Source of the DNA: Planctomycetota bacterium
GTDB lineage: Bacteria; Planctomycetota; Phycisphaerae; UBA1845; PWPN01
Reading direction: 5' to 3'
Assembly: GCA_020346805.1 (NCBI GenBank)
Contig: CP070790.1
Span: 3,816,936 to 3,829,587 of the forward strand
DNA: 12,652 nt
The notes below the pieces were generated by a model. That model did not search any database. It saw nothing but the letters and a program-made list of their open reading frames with translations, and was not told the origin of the DNA. The position numbers and the translations under genes are program-made. Positions within the stretch are counted from its first letter, which is position 1. Each line of letters opens with the position of its first letter. Below are positions 6,124 to 12,652 of this stretch, one piece after another.

Positions 6124-9100
6124 GACGGGCCGGTCGCCGGTTGGGTTTGGGTATAACGATCGAGTAAGGCCTGAAAACGCGGATTATCGAGAATCGGCTT
6201 GAGGTGTCGGTTTTGCCTCAAAACGGATGGTGTCATCCAGGATCGCAAAGCAACTTCCAACCGCGGCAAAGCCGTCTCTATATCATCCTCTATGACGGCC
6301 GCTATACCACGGGCACAACTGGCGTACCCATCGTTGGGATACTGCTTAAGAAAATCGTCAAGCAGTGATATGGCTTGCCCCACCCGATTGGTTTCGATGT
6401 AGGCCGCCGCCCACCACATAACCACCTGCCCCTCGGAAGGAGCAAGGGCGTGTAACTTTTCACAATACCGAATCACCTGTTCAAATTGATTATTACTCAT
6501 AGCCAAAAATGCATTACGTTGAAGTACTTTTGCAATATCAGACAATTCAGTTCCAACAGCAGAGGATATAATCGGCGGCCTTAATACCTTGGCCTGGGCC
6601 AGCAAGCTTCGCATAGCCTCTGAAGCAGCCAGCTTGTGCTCATTTTTTTCAATAAGCCACCGCAGCTCAACCAGAAATTGGTAAAGAAAAAGGGCATCCG
6701 GATATCGTTGATAACCGTCAACTAATAACCTTAATGCCTGATAATAATCTTCCTGCTTATATTGCCGCATACTGCTAATTACAATGCGGCGCGCTTGCAT
6801 CACCGTGTCTACCTTGGCCTGTACGTCCTCATAAATCTTGCTTCCCTTTTCTCCCACCAGAACTTCTTCAAAAACAGAACGATGCCGATCCATTAACTCA
6901 CCTGCAATTATTACATTTTCATCCAGATAAAGATTCTTGGGGGCGGAAAATTCCAGCATGGCATTGTCATCGGTGTGAACCGGCGCCGAATCGGACCATT
7001 CGCGAAGAGGTTTACCGGAGGTTATGAACCTGCCAATAACCTGTCCCGGCTCCCCAAAACCAATGCGGTAAAGATCCGCCCATACCGACGGCTCTTTATA
7101 TCGATTTACCACATCTTCCAACGGAACCGCAAAAGGCTCAGCGCCGGCAATTAATAAATAATCGTGTAGACAAGATTGCCATATCGAAACAAAACCAAAT
7201 ACCTCATGTAGCGTACGAACTACCATCTTGAAGTCGTCCAGGGACATCGAATAAGCATGCAGCCAGACACACAACCGACCCTTATCGGTTAGACGATCTT
7301 TACATAACGTAAAAAATTCTCTGGTGAACAGATTGGCCACACCGGAAATCCATGGATTGGACGGCTCGGATATGATAATGTCGTACGCCCGGTCGGTTAG
7401 TAGTAAATGATTCCGCCCGTCGGCGCGGATCAGATTAACTCGCGAATCTTCGCTCAAAACCTGGTAGTTATAAGGGGCAAAGTATTCGACGGCTTTGATC
7501 ACCTCGTCACTGATCTCCACACAATCAAGATGCTCATAAGATGGATAGCAGGCAACCGCACTAAGCGTCATCCCTGACCCTAACCCGATTATACATGCAC
7601 TTTTACCATCACCGGTCAGTAGCGCCGGTAGATGTCCTAACAAAAGCTGTGTGGGCATATCCGCAAGATCGACCGACGCATCGGTTTTGCCATTGATGGT
7701 AAGCGATATGGGCCCCTCTTCCCCACCCGTACGAACAACCGCCACCGTCATATCAACCCCTTCACCAAAATAGAGAATTTCTTCCTCTTCAGATCTTTCA
7801 CCTTCGAGATATGGGGCACTGTTCAGTAACAGCCGATCCCACCGGCCAACAAATTGTGAAACCGATGGAACCGCCAATACCACAACAACCGAGCATACCA
7901 GACGCACCAGGATCGGTGTCCCCGAAACTCTGGACTGAATTACCAACCAGGCACCAACCAGGGCGTTGACTAAAGCGGCAGCTACAATCGAATTCTGAAT
8001 CCCCAATACTTCGCTGCGGATCATGAAAAAACCGGCCAGAAATGAGCCCAAGATGGTACCTACTGTATTGACCGCATAAGCCCGGCCCACTGCCGCCCCA
8101 CCTTGCCCGTCCTTAATCGCTACAATCCTGCTAACCAGCGGAAAAATCGCACCCATCAGAAACGTAGGCACGAAGGTAACCGAAATAATCAGAACAAACT
8201 GATAAGTAAGTAAGGTGCTGTAATTTTGCGAGTATTGTGAAACAATCTTGCTCACCACCACTGGTATTCGACCGTGAATCGGTACAATTAAAATCGCCGA
8301 CAGGGCAATGGCCATCTCCAGAATGCCAAACATCAACACCGGCCGACGCCAACTATCCACCCAGCGGGCTATCGCTAAACTACCAACCGCCAAACCCAGA
8401 ATGAAAGCCGATAATATGCAGGTAAAGGCATAGGTACTCGAACCCACCGACATGATTAACGCCCTGGTCCAGGAAATCTGATAAACCATGGCCGCAAAAC
8501 CCGAAAGGGAAAAACCAAGTAAAACCGCCAAGCGCAAACCGGGGGTTACTTCCTCTAACAAATCGGTTATCTTTATCTTCCGCTGCTTCGCCGGCTTAAC
8601 CGTCTCTTTTTCCAACCCTGATGAACGCAGAACGATGACTGCTATTATCCCAATCGCCAGATTGGAACCCGCCGCCACCCAGGTGGTATGCGTTAAACCA
8701 AACATGGGAATCAACCAGAAACCGGCGGCCAGCGTACCCAGCATCGCCCCAAAGGTGTTGATCCCGTAAAGAAAACCAACCGACTTGCCAAAAGCCTGTC
8801 CTGCACCGCTAACGTATCCAACCAGAATCGGAAGAGTGGCACCCATACAGGTGGTGGGAACCAGCAATACAATACTGCCTACTAAAAATCGTACCCCCGT
8901 CAGAACCCAGGGCATGTCCGCAACCTGAGGATAAAGGTAACGATATAAGGGTTCGGCCAAGCCCAGCAGCAGAGGAACCACCAGACCATATAAACCAATG
9001 CAAATCTCCAGCAAACCGTAGATCCGTCCCGGCTGACGCAGTCGATCGGAGATCTTGCCCGCTAGAAAACTGCCCAGGGCCAATCCCGACATGAAGGCCA

Positions 9101-9239
9101 CCAAAACCGTGGTGATGGCATATGTCGTGCCCCCAAGAACAAATACCAACTCCCGTACCCAGACCACCTCATAGATCAGGCCCGCACCACCGGAAAGAAG
9201 AAACAATAAATAAATAAGTAATCTGAGATTCCTGGGCAC
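6120..9239 (-). CDS. Membrane-fused spermidine synthase-like protein with TPR-like C-terminus
   Basis: A 1039-residue integral-membrane protein. Residues about 5-460 contain two homologous transmembrane blocks (see the repeat entry) in the MFS-like style of fused MFS/spermidine synthases. A Rossmann methyltransferase-fold domain follows (about 485-765). Its nucleotide-binding loop is GLGSG (552-556), then E575 (CVEIS), D607 (RADGRN), SEPSNPW (624-630) and TDDNAMLEF (756-764). In true spermidine synthases the catalytic Asp sits where E625 is, and the later Asp where N628 is. Aminopropyl transfer is therefore unproven, although this Glu form is common among the membrane-fused relatives. Residues about 805-1035 are helical with TPR-like periodicity. 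The start is a GTG at 9237-9239, chosen because AAAAGGAGGT (9250-9259 on this strand) sits ten bases upstream. The gene overlaps the HAD phosphatase start by 4 bases. Substrate and biological role are unknown. Confidence 0.88.
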   Translation of the reverse strand: MPRNLRLLIYLLFLLSGGAGLIYEVVWVRELVFVLGGTTYAITTVLVAFMSGLALGSFLAGKISDRLRQPGRIYGLLEICIGLYGLVVPLLLGLAEPLYRYLYPQVADMPWVLTGVRFLVGSIVLLVPTTCMGATLPILVGYVSGAGQAFGKSVGFLYGINTFGAMLGTLAAGFWLIPMFGLTHTTWVAAGSNLAIGIIAVIVLRSSGLEKETVKPAKQRKIKITDLLEEVTPGLRLAVLLGFSLSGFAAMVYQISWTRALIMSVGSSTYAFTCILSAFILGLAVGSLAIARWVDSWRRPVLMFGILEMAIALSAILIVPIHGRIPVVVSKIVSQYSQNYSTLLTYQFVLIISVTFVPTFLMGAIFPLVSRIVAIKDGQGGAAVGRAYAVNTVGTILGSFLAGFFMIRSEVLGIQNSIVAAALVNALVGAWLVIQSRVSGTPILVRLVCSVVVVLAVPSVSQFVGRWDRLLLNSAPYLEGERSEEEEILYFGEGVDMTVAVVRTGGEEGPISLTINGKTDASVDLADMPTQLLLGHLPALLTGDGKSACIIGLGSGMTLSAVACYPSYEHLDCVEISDEVIKAVEYFAPYNYQVLSEDSRVNLIRADGRNHLLLTDRAYDIIISEPSNPWISGVANLFTREFFTLCKDRLTDKGRLCVWLHAYSMSLDDFKMVVRTLHEVFGFVSIWQSCLHDYLLIAGAEPFAVPLEDVVNRYKEPSVWADLYRIGFGEPGQVIGRFITSGKPLREWSDSAPVHTDDNAMLEFSAPKNLYLDENVIIAGELMDRHRSVFEEVLVGEKGSKIYEDVQAKVDTVMQARRIVISSMRQYKQEDYYQALRLLVDGYQRYPDALFLYQFLVELRWLIEKNEHKLAASEAMRSLLAQAKVLRPPIISSAVGTELSDIAKVLQRNAFLAMSNNQFEQVIRYCEKLHALAPSEGQVVMWWAAAYIETNRVGQAISLLDDFLKQYPNDGYASCARGIAAVIEDDIETALPRLEVALRSWMTPSVLRQNRHLKPILDNPRFQALLDRYTQTQPATGPS
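7999..9188 (-). repeat. Internal duplication of the transmembrane module in the spermidine synthase-like protein
   Basis: Residues 18-61 (GLIYEVVWVREL, then GTTYAITTVLVAFMSGLALGSFLAG) realign with residues 247-291 (AMVYQISWTRAL, then SSTYAFTCILSAFILGLAVGSLAIA). Residues 130-182 (MGATLP, then GINTFGAMLGTLAAGF) realign with 359-414 (MGAIFP, then AVNTVGTILGSFLAGF). Block 1 spans about 18-182 and block 2 about 247-414, with a charged linker around 208-232 between them. The similarity is at protein level only, so the duplication is old; it matches the two-fold pseudo-symmetry of MFS-type bundles. Confidence 0.8.
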
Positions 9240-9249
9240 CGTTATAGAT

Positions 9250-9259
9250 ACCTCCTTTT
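9250..9259 (-). promoter_or_regulatory. Extended Shine-Dalgarno that fixes a GTG start
   Basis: The minus strand reads AAAAGGAGGT here, ten bases before the GTG at 9237-9239. It is essentially complementary to the 3' end of 16S rRNA and is the strongest ribosome-binding site in the window. No ATG or other plausible start lies closer, so the GTG is well supported. Confidence 0.8.
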
Positions 9260-9271
9260 ATATGTATCACT

Positions 9272-9300
9272 ATTAGATCGGATTTGTGGGCTCGACTCAA
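9272..9300 (-). promoter_or_regulatory. Candidate promoter for the spermidine synthase-like/HAD operon
   Basis: On the minus strand TTGAGT (9295-9300, 4/6 to -35) is followed after exactly 17 bases by TCTAAT (9272-9277, 5/6 to -10). Transcription would begin near 9265, only a few bases upstream of the strong Shine-Dalgarno, so the leader would be short. An A/T tract (9299-9310) lies just upstream of the -35, where an UP-like element would sit. Confidence 0.42.
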
Positions 9301-9395
9301 ATAAAAAAAACGATACTTGCCAACTATGTCGTCTTACCTGGATATCAAGGACTACAAATTCCCGTCCCCTACTGAAAATTTAATCCGGCCGGTAC

Positions 9396-9424
9396 TTGGC
9401 AATTCACTTATCTGGGCTTATGCT
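9396..9424 (+). promoter_or_regulatory. Candidate promoter for the antiporter gene
   Basis: TTGGCA (9396-9401, 5/6 to -35) and TATGCT (9419-9424, 4/6 to -10) are exactly 17 bases apart. A transcript would start near 9431 and reach the ATG at 9480 with a leader of about 49 bases. The TTG that could be read as a far-upstream start codon is the first half of this -35. The two divergent candidate promoters have their -35 elements about 95 bases apart. Confidence 0.42.
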
Positions 9425-9479
9425 AATCTATGCACAAGGACGGGCCTTCGGCACCTGCTTACCGAACGGGACAGTACTT

Positions 9480-11279
9480 ATGTTTGCTGCCGTTGAATGG
9501 GCTGAGCCCTTAAAAGTTGCGCTGCTGATCGGTATCCTGTTAGGGATAGCGGCTATTGGTGTCCGGCTGGCCCGGATTACCCGAATTCCGCGGGTGGTCG
9601 GCTACCTGATTATGGGATTGATATTTCGGCTCGTATTTCAGTGGATATCCCGGCAATCATATTCGATTATTCCCCCCTTTGATAACGCAATCGAGCTGGC
9701 AAATATATTCAAATCATTGGCCCTGTGTCTGATTATGTTCGTAATTGGAACCACCTTTGAGGCCGGTCAATTAAGGGCCATCCGCGGCCACCTATGGAAA
9801 CTCTCCCTAGCCGAGATTCTGACTGTCCTGCTGGCCGTTTTTCTAGGCACCTGGATAATCAGCGAACAGCACAGTCTTACCAAAGCCGTTTTTCTCGCCA
9901 TCACCGCCGTCGCCACCGCCCCGGCCGCCACCCTGCTGGTCCTTAGACAATATGGTTCCAAAGGGCCGATGACCGACCACATCTTGACCATGACCGGCTT
10001 GAATAACATAGTGGCCATTGTTCTGTTCTACATCGCATTTCTGGTATTCGCCGAAATCGGTCCCCACACCGGTGGCATACATGCCGAGCACATGGAGCAT
10101 GGGCTGATACTCGGAATCCTGACCGCCACTATAGGAAGCGCAGTCATCGGCTGCCTGCTGGGGCTTGCTCTGTCGCTGACCAATATTTCCCTCACCCGCT
10201 TCGAGTCCATACTTATCTACTTCGGCCTTATGCTGGCCATTAGTGTTGGTGCAAAGGTTCTGGGCTTAAACCACCTCATTATCTGCCTGTTCATGGGATT
10301 GGTTTTTGTGAATTTTTCTATCCAGCCGCACCAATTACTTACCGAACTGGAATCCATCTCCGCCCCCATTTTCGCCTTGTTCTTCGTTTTGGCCGGCTTT
10401 AATCTCGAACTGGCACGACTTTGGGAAGTGGGTGCAATCGGCGCCGCCTTCATCGTCATGCGTACCTTGGGAAAAATCGGCGGTGCGTATTGGGGCATAC
10501 GATGGATCGGACCGCGGCATCTGGTCCCTAAACAAATCGGCACCGCCATGCTCTGTCAGGCCGGTGTGGCCATCGGCCTGGGCAAATATCTCATCGATCA
10601 CTGGGGGCAGACTATTGAAGGAACCTTTGTCCCCGACCCTGTTGCCCTCGGTGTTAACACTGTAATCCTGGCCTCGGTCGTGGTCTTTGAGTTGACAGGA
10701 CCCCTGGCTACTAAACGCGCCGTTATCCGCGCCGGAGAGGTCAAGGCCATTACCCTCTTAATCCGACCAACCGGATCTACCCGCGAAATGGGTACTATTA
10801 TCGCCCGGCTGCGCAATATTATCTCACCCCGCAAAAAAACCGGTAAAAAACCAACCGAAAAAGAACTCACCGCCAGATATGTCATGCGAACCAATATCCC
10901 TTCCCTGCACCAAACCGCAAAAATGGCCGAGGTGCTGAAATTCGTCGAGCATTCAAAGCTGAATCATTTCTTCGTGGTCGATGAGGAAGGTAACCTGGTA
11001 GGCACCATTGATTTCAGCGACTTGCGCAACCTGATGTACAATCCCATCATGGCCCAGTTTCTAACCGCCTATGACATGGCTAACACCGCCCCCCCGGTTA
11101 CCACCGCGGATCAGCCACTCAAGGAAATGCTCGACCTCTTCCACAAATATGACGTGGGCTCATTGCCCGTCATCGAGAGTCCGGATAAGCGGAGATTCCT
11201 GGGCGTGATCGAACAACGGGACGTCTTAAAGGCTTTACATGTCGACGAATCCGGCAGCGGAGATGAGGACGAACATTGA
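9480..11279 (+). CDS. CBS-domain cation:proton antiporter-like membrane protein
   Basis: Predicted inner-membrane transporter of the Na+/H+ exchanger superfamily (CPA type), 599 residues from the ATG at 9480. About a dozen hydrophobic segments span residues 10-410. The TAPAATLL stretch (146-153) and the GKIGGAYWG stretch (331-339) match the usual core. A CBS pair follows (about 467-520 and 531-585), a module that often binds adenine nucleotides and could gate transport. The C-terminus is acidic (GSGDEDEH). Where CPA proteins normally carry Asn-Asp or Asp-Asp in the ion-binding helix, this one reads GLNNIVA, with both positions Asn (175 and 176). The frame also opens at a TTG (9396) and an ATG (9420). 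I prefer 9480 because it has GGGAC at 9468-9472 upstream, the extra 28 residues look non-protein-like, and a candidate promoter covers 9396-9424. The ion and direction of transport are unknown. Confidence 0.87.
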   Translation: MFAAVEWAEPLKVALLIGILLGIAAIGVRLARITRIPRVVGYLIMGLIFRLVFQWISRQSYSIIPPFDNAIELANIFKSLALCLIMFVIGTTFEAGQLRAIRGHLWKLSLAEILTVLLAVFLGTWIISEQHSLTKAVFLAITAVATAPAATLLVLRQYGSKGPMTDHILTMTGLNNIVAIVLFYIAFLVFAEIGPHTGGIHAEHMEHGLILGILTATIGSAVIGCLLGLALSLTNISLTRFESILIYFGLMLAISVGAKVLGLNHLIICLFMGLVFVNFSIQPHQLLTELESISAPIFALFFVLAGFNLELARLWEVGAIGAAFIVMRTLGKIGGAYWGIRWIGPRHLVPKQIGTAMLCQAGVAIGLGKYLIDHWGQTIEGTFVPDPVALGVNTVILASVVVFELTGPLATKRAVIRAGEVKAITLLIRPTGSTREMGTIIARLRNIISPRKKTGKKPTEKELTARYVMRTNIPSLHQTAKMAEVLKFVEHSKLNHFFVVDEEGNLVGTIDFSDLRNLMYNPIMAQFLTAYDMANTAPPVTTADQPLKEMLDLFHKYDVGSLPVIESPDKRRFLGVIEQRDVLKALHVDESGSGDEDEH

Positions 11280-11304
11280 CCGGATCGTATACAGCCCGCA
11301 TTAT
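11276..11304 (+). promoter_or_regulatory. Weak candidate promoter for the Nif3-like gene
   Basis: TTGACC (11276-11281, 5/6 to -35) overlaps the stop codon of the antiporter gene and is followed after 17 bases by CATTAT (11299-11304, 4/6 to -10). The leader to the ATG at 11357 would be about 45 bases. It is plausible but weak. The two genes could equally share a transcript across the 77-base gap, which shows no terminator hairpin. Confidence 0.3.
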
Positions 11305-11356
11305 AGCCTGTCATAGACACAGATTTTAACTGCCCGCAACCGCAAGGAGTCGTTAG

Positions 11357-12487
11357 ATGGCCAAGAAAAGCACATCTAAATACACAGTCGGACAGATATC
11401 CGCCGCCTTGGATGCCATCGCCCCACTTTCTCTGGCCCAATCATGGGACAATGTCGGTTTGCTCGTCGGCAATCAATCGGCCAAATGTCGGCGAATTCTA
11501 CTTTGTATCGATCTGATCACACCCGTGCTCAACGAAGCCATCGCTAATAAATGCGAGTTCATCATCTCGTACCATCCGCCGATTTTTCAACCGGTAGCCA
11601 AACTCCTGGCCGACAGCACCGATACCGATGCTATTGTGCACCGCGCCATTGCCAACGGCATCGCCGTCTATTCTCCCCATACTGCACTTGACGCCGCCGA
11701 GGGGGGAACCAATGACGTCATTGCCGGTTTATGCAAATTGACCGACGTTGAACCTTTTGAATTTATCGCCAATGACAATTGCCAATATAAAATTGTTACT
11801 TTTGTTCCGCCCGCTCAAATCGATATGGTGGCATCGGCCATGTTCGATGCCGGCGCCGGACAAATAGGTGAATACCAACAGTGCAGCTACCGCATCCGCG
11901 GCGAAGGAACCTTTTTCGGCACCCAAGGTACCCATCCGCAGCTCGGCAAAAAGGGTAGACTCGAACGGGTCGCCGAAACCCGAATCGAAATGGTATGTCC
12001 CGATTTTTGTTTGCCGGAAGCGATCGCTGCCCTGCATCAAAGTCACCCTTATGAAGAGCCGGCCTTCGATATTTATCCCTTGCAACCCGAGCCAACGGCA
12101 GGTATCGGTCGGGTCGGAATACTGCCGCCAAAAACTACCCTGGGCAGCCTGGCAAAAACGTTGCAAAAAGCGACTCAGTCAAAAATCATGACCATCGTCG
12201 GACCAGATAAAACAAAAATCCGCCGGGCGGCGGTCTGTGTCGGCGCCGCCGGTCGATTACCCTTGGAAAAGAACCGTCCCGCCGATTGCGACGTCATCGT
12301 CACCGGCGAAATCCGCCATCACGACGCCCTGACTATTCTGCGTAACCAAAAAACCGCCATCGCCCTGGGACACTGGGAAAGCGAACGCCCCGTCCTGAAA
12401 TCCCTGGCCCAAAGACTGTCCGCCTCCCCCATCGGCATAACCACAATCATCAGCAAACGTGACAAAGGACCCTTCGATAAGTTATAA
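11357..12487 (+). CDS. Nif3-like dinuclear metal centre protein, YqfO type
   Basis: Member of the NIF3/YbgI/YqfO family of toroidal hexamers with a two-metal site; often labelled GTP cyclohydrolase 1 type 2, but the general function is unsettled. It has 376 residues, longer than YbgI (about 250), because an insert of about 100 residues (roughly 144-242) separates the two halves, as in YqfO. SWDNVGLLVG (29-38) and the SYHPPIF motif (71-77, H73) lie in the first half, with SPHTALDAAEGG (106-117, probable ligand D112). GHWESE in the second half (338-343) gives probable ligands H339 and E343. The usual His-His pair reads Tyr-His here (Y72, H73). The insert ends in SHPYEEPAFDIYPL (229-242), a familiar segment of this domain. 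AAGGAG at 11343-11348 precedes the ATG by eight bases. Confidence 0.92.
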   Translation: MAKKSTSKYTVGQISAALDAIAPLSLAQSWDNVGLLVGNQSAKCRRILLCIDLITPVLNEAIANKCEFIISYHPPIFQPVAKLLADSTDTDAIVHRAIANGIAVYSPHTALDAAEGGTNDVIAGLCKLTDVEPFEFIANDNCQYKIVTFVPPAQIDMVASAMFDAGAGQIGEYQQCSYRIRGEGTFFGTQGTHPQLGKKGRLERVAETRIEMVCPDFCLPEAIAALHQSHPYEEPAFDIYPLQPEPTAGIGRVGILPPKTTLGSLAKTLQKATQSKIMTIVGPDKTKIRRAAVCVGAAGRLPLEKNRPADCDVIVTGEIRHHDALTILRNQKTAIALGHWESERPVLKSLAQRLSASPIGITTIISKRDKGPFDKL

Positions 12488-12540
12488 ATCCGATTATTCC
12501 AAATAACGCCGCAAATATCCCTACATAGAGGAGATGAAGC

Positions 12541-12652
12541 ATGATCGAGCAAAGACAATCGCGTCGCAATCTACTGCTGGCCGGTGCAACCGGCATGGCG
12601 GCAACCTTATTACCGGGTAATTCGACCGCCGGCCAAGAAAAGAAACCGGCGC
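12541..12652 (+). CDS. N-terminus of a Tat-exported protein (partial, runs off the window)
   Basis: An ATG at 12541 follows a strong Shine-Dalgarno (AGAGGAGA, 12527-12534) and opens a frame that stays open for 37 codons to the edge. It begins MIEQRQSRRNLLLAGATGMA, and SRRNLLL matches the twin-arginine (Tat) consensus with a hydrophobic stretch behind it. This suggests export of a folded protein. Planctomycetes use such leaders widely, for example on Gfo/Idh/MocA-type oxidoreductases, but the mature domain is outside the window and cannot be named. The 53-base gap after the Nif3-like gene allows cotranscription. Confidence 0.72.
   Translation, partial: MIEQRQSRRNLLLAGATGMAATLLPGNSTAGQEKKPA

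Noticed and set aside
6120..9239. Assignment to polyamine biosynthesis (speE)
   Set aside because: The catalytic Asp position is Glu, the domain is fused to a large membrane bundle, and no speD or other polyamine gene is nearby.
9396..9479. TTG or ATG starts giving 28 or 20 extra residues on the antiporter
   Set aside because: The extra peptide is not family-like, neither start has a Shine-Dalgarno, and a promoter-like pair with a 17-base spacer covers 9396-9424.
11729..12166. Open frame of about 145 codons antisense to the Nif3-like gene
   Set aside because: It lies wholly within a well-supported gene, and its translation shows no domain features.
1..12652. A coordinated new system such as defence, secretion or a biosynthetic cluster across the window
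   Set aside because: The genes are on both strands in several units, with mostly housekeeping or generic envelope roles. There are no mobile-element genes, nucleases, toxin pairs, repeats or CRISPR-like spacing.

Overview
The window is a compact bacterial chromosomal stretch of about 50% GC by eye. It has eight complete protein-coding genes and a partial gene at each edge. Several traits suggest a Planctomycetota bacterium, perhaps Phycisphaerae-like. These are Pro/Ala/Thr/Gln/Ser-rich linkers (a QPATQPS-type stretch after a signal peptide and a QPATGPS C-terminus), a DUF3887-alpha/beta hydrolase fusion, a very long membrane-fused spermidine synthase-like protein with a TPR-like tail, and a Tat signal peptide opening the last gene. 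This placement is inference from protein style; the window contains no rRNA or other taxonomic marker.

Layout: (1) 3-143, the possible tail of an upstream gene, then a PLP-dependent class V aminotransferase (159-1286). (2) A near-consensus sigma70-type promoter, then fmt (1439-2386) and, 19 bases later, a membrane-embedded M48/Ste24-like metalloprotease (2406-3914), probably one transcript. (3) A minus-strand block that converges on the protease with only 7 bases between stop codons. In transcription order it holds a 1039-residue membrane/spermidine synthase-like/TPR protein (9239-6120, GTG start, very strong Shine-Dalgarno), a HAD phosphatase (6123-5449, TTG start overlapping the preceding TGA), and a secreted DUF3887-alpha/beta hydrolase (5349-3922). 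(4) A divergent intergenic region with candidate promoters in both directions, then a CBS-domain cation:proton antiporter-like protein (9480-11279). (5) A Nif3/YqfO-type dinuclear-metal protein (11357-12487), then the first 37 codons of a Tat-exported protein that runs off the edge (12541 onward).

Most genes are housekeeping or envelope functions: initiator tRNA formylation, membrane proteolysis, ion transport and metal-centre proteins. I found no tRNA, rRNA, CRISPR array, insertion sequence, prophage gene or obvious intrinsic terminator, and no gap above 300 bases. No coherent new defence or biosynthetic system is evident. The points most worth a second look are inside proteins: an antiporter whose expected ion-binding aspartate is asparagine, a spermidine synthase-like domain with Glu in place of the catalytic Asp and its coupling to a phosphatase, and a local AT-rich dip across the TPR-like tail of that same gene.
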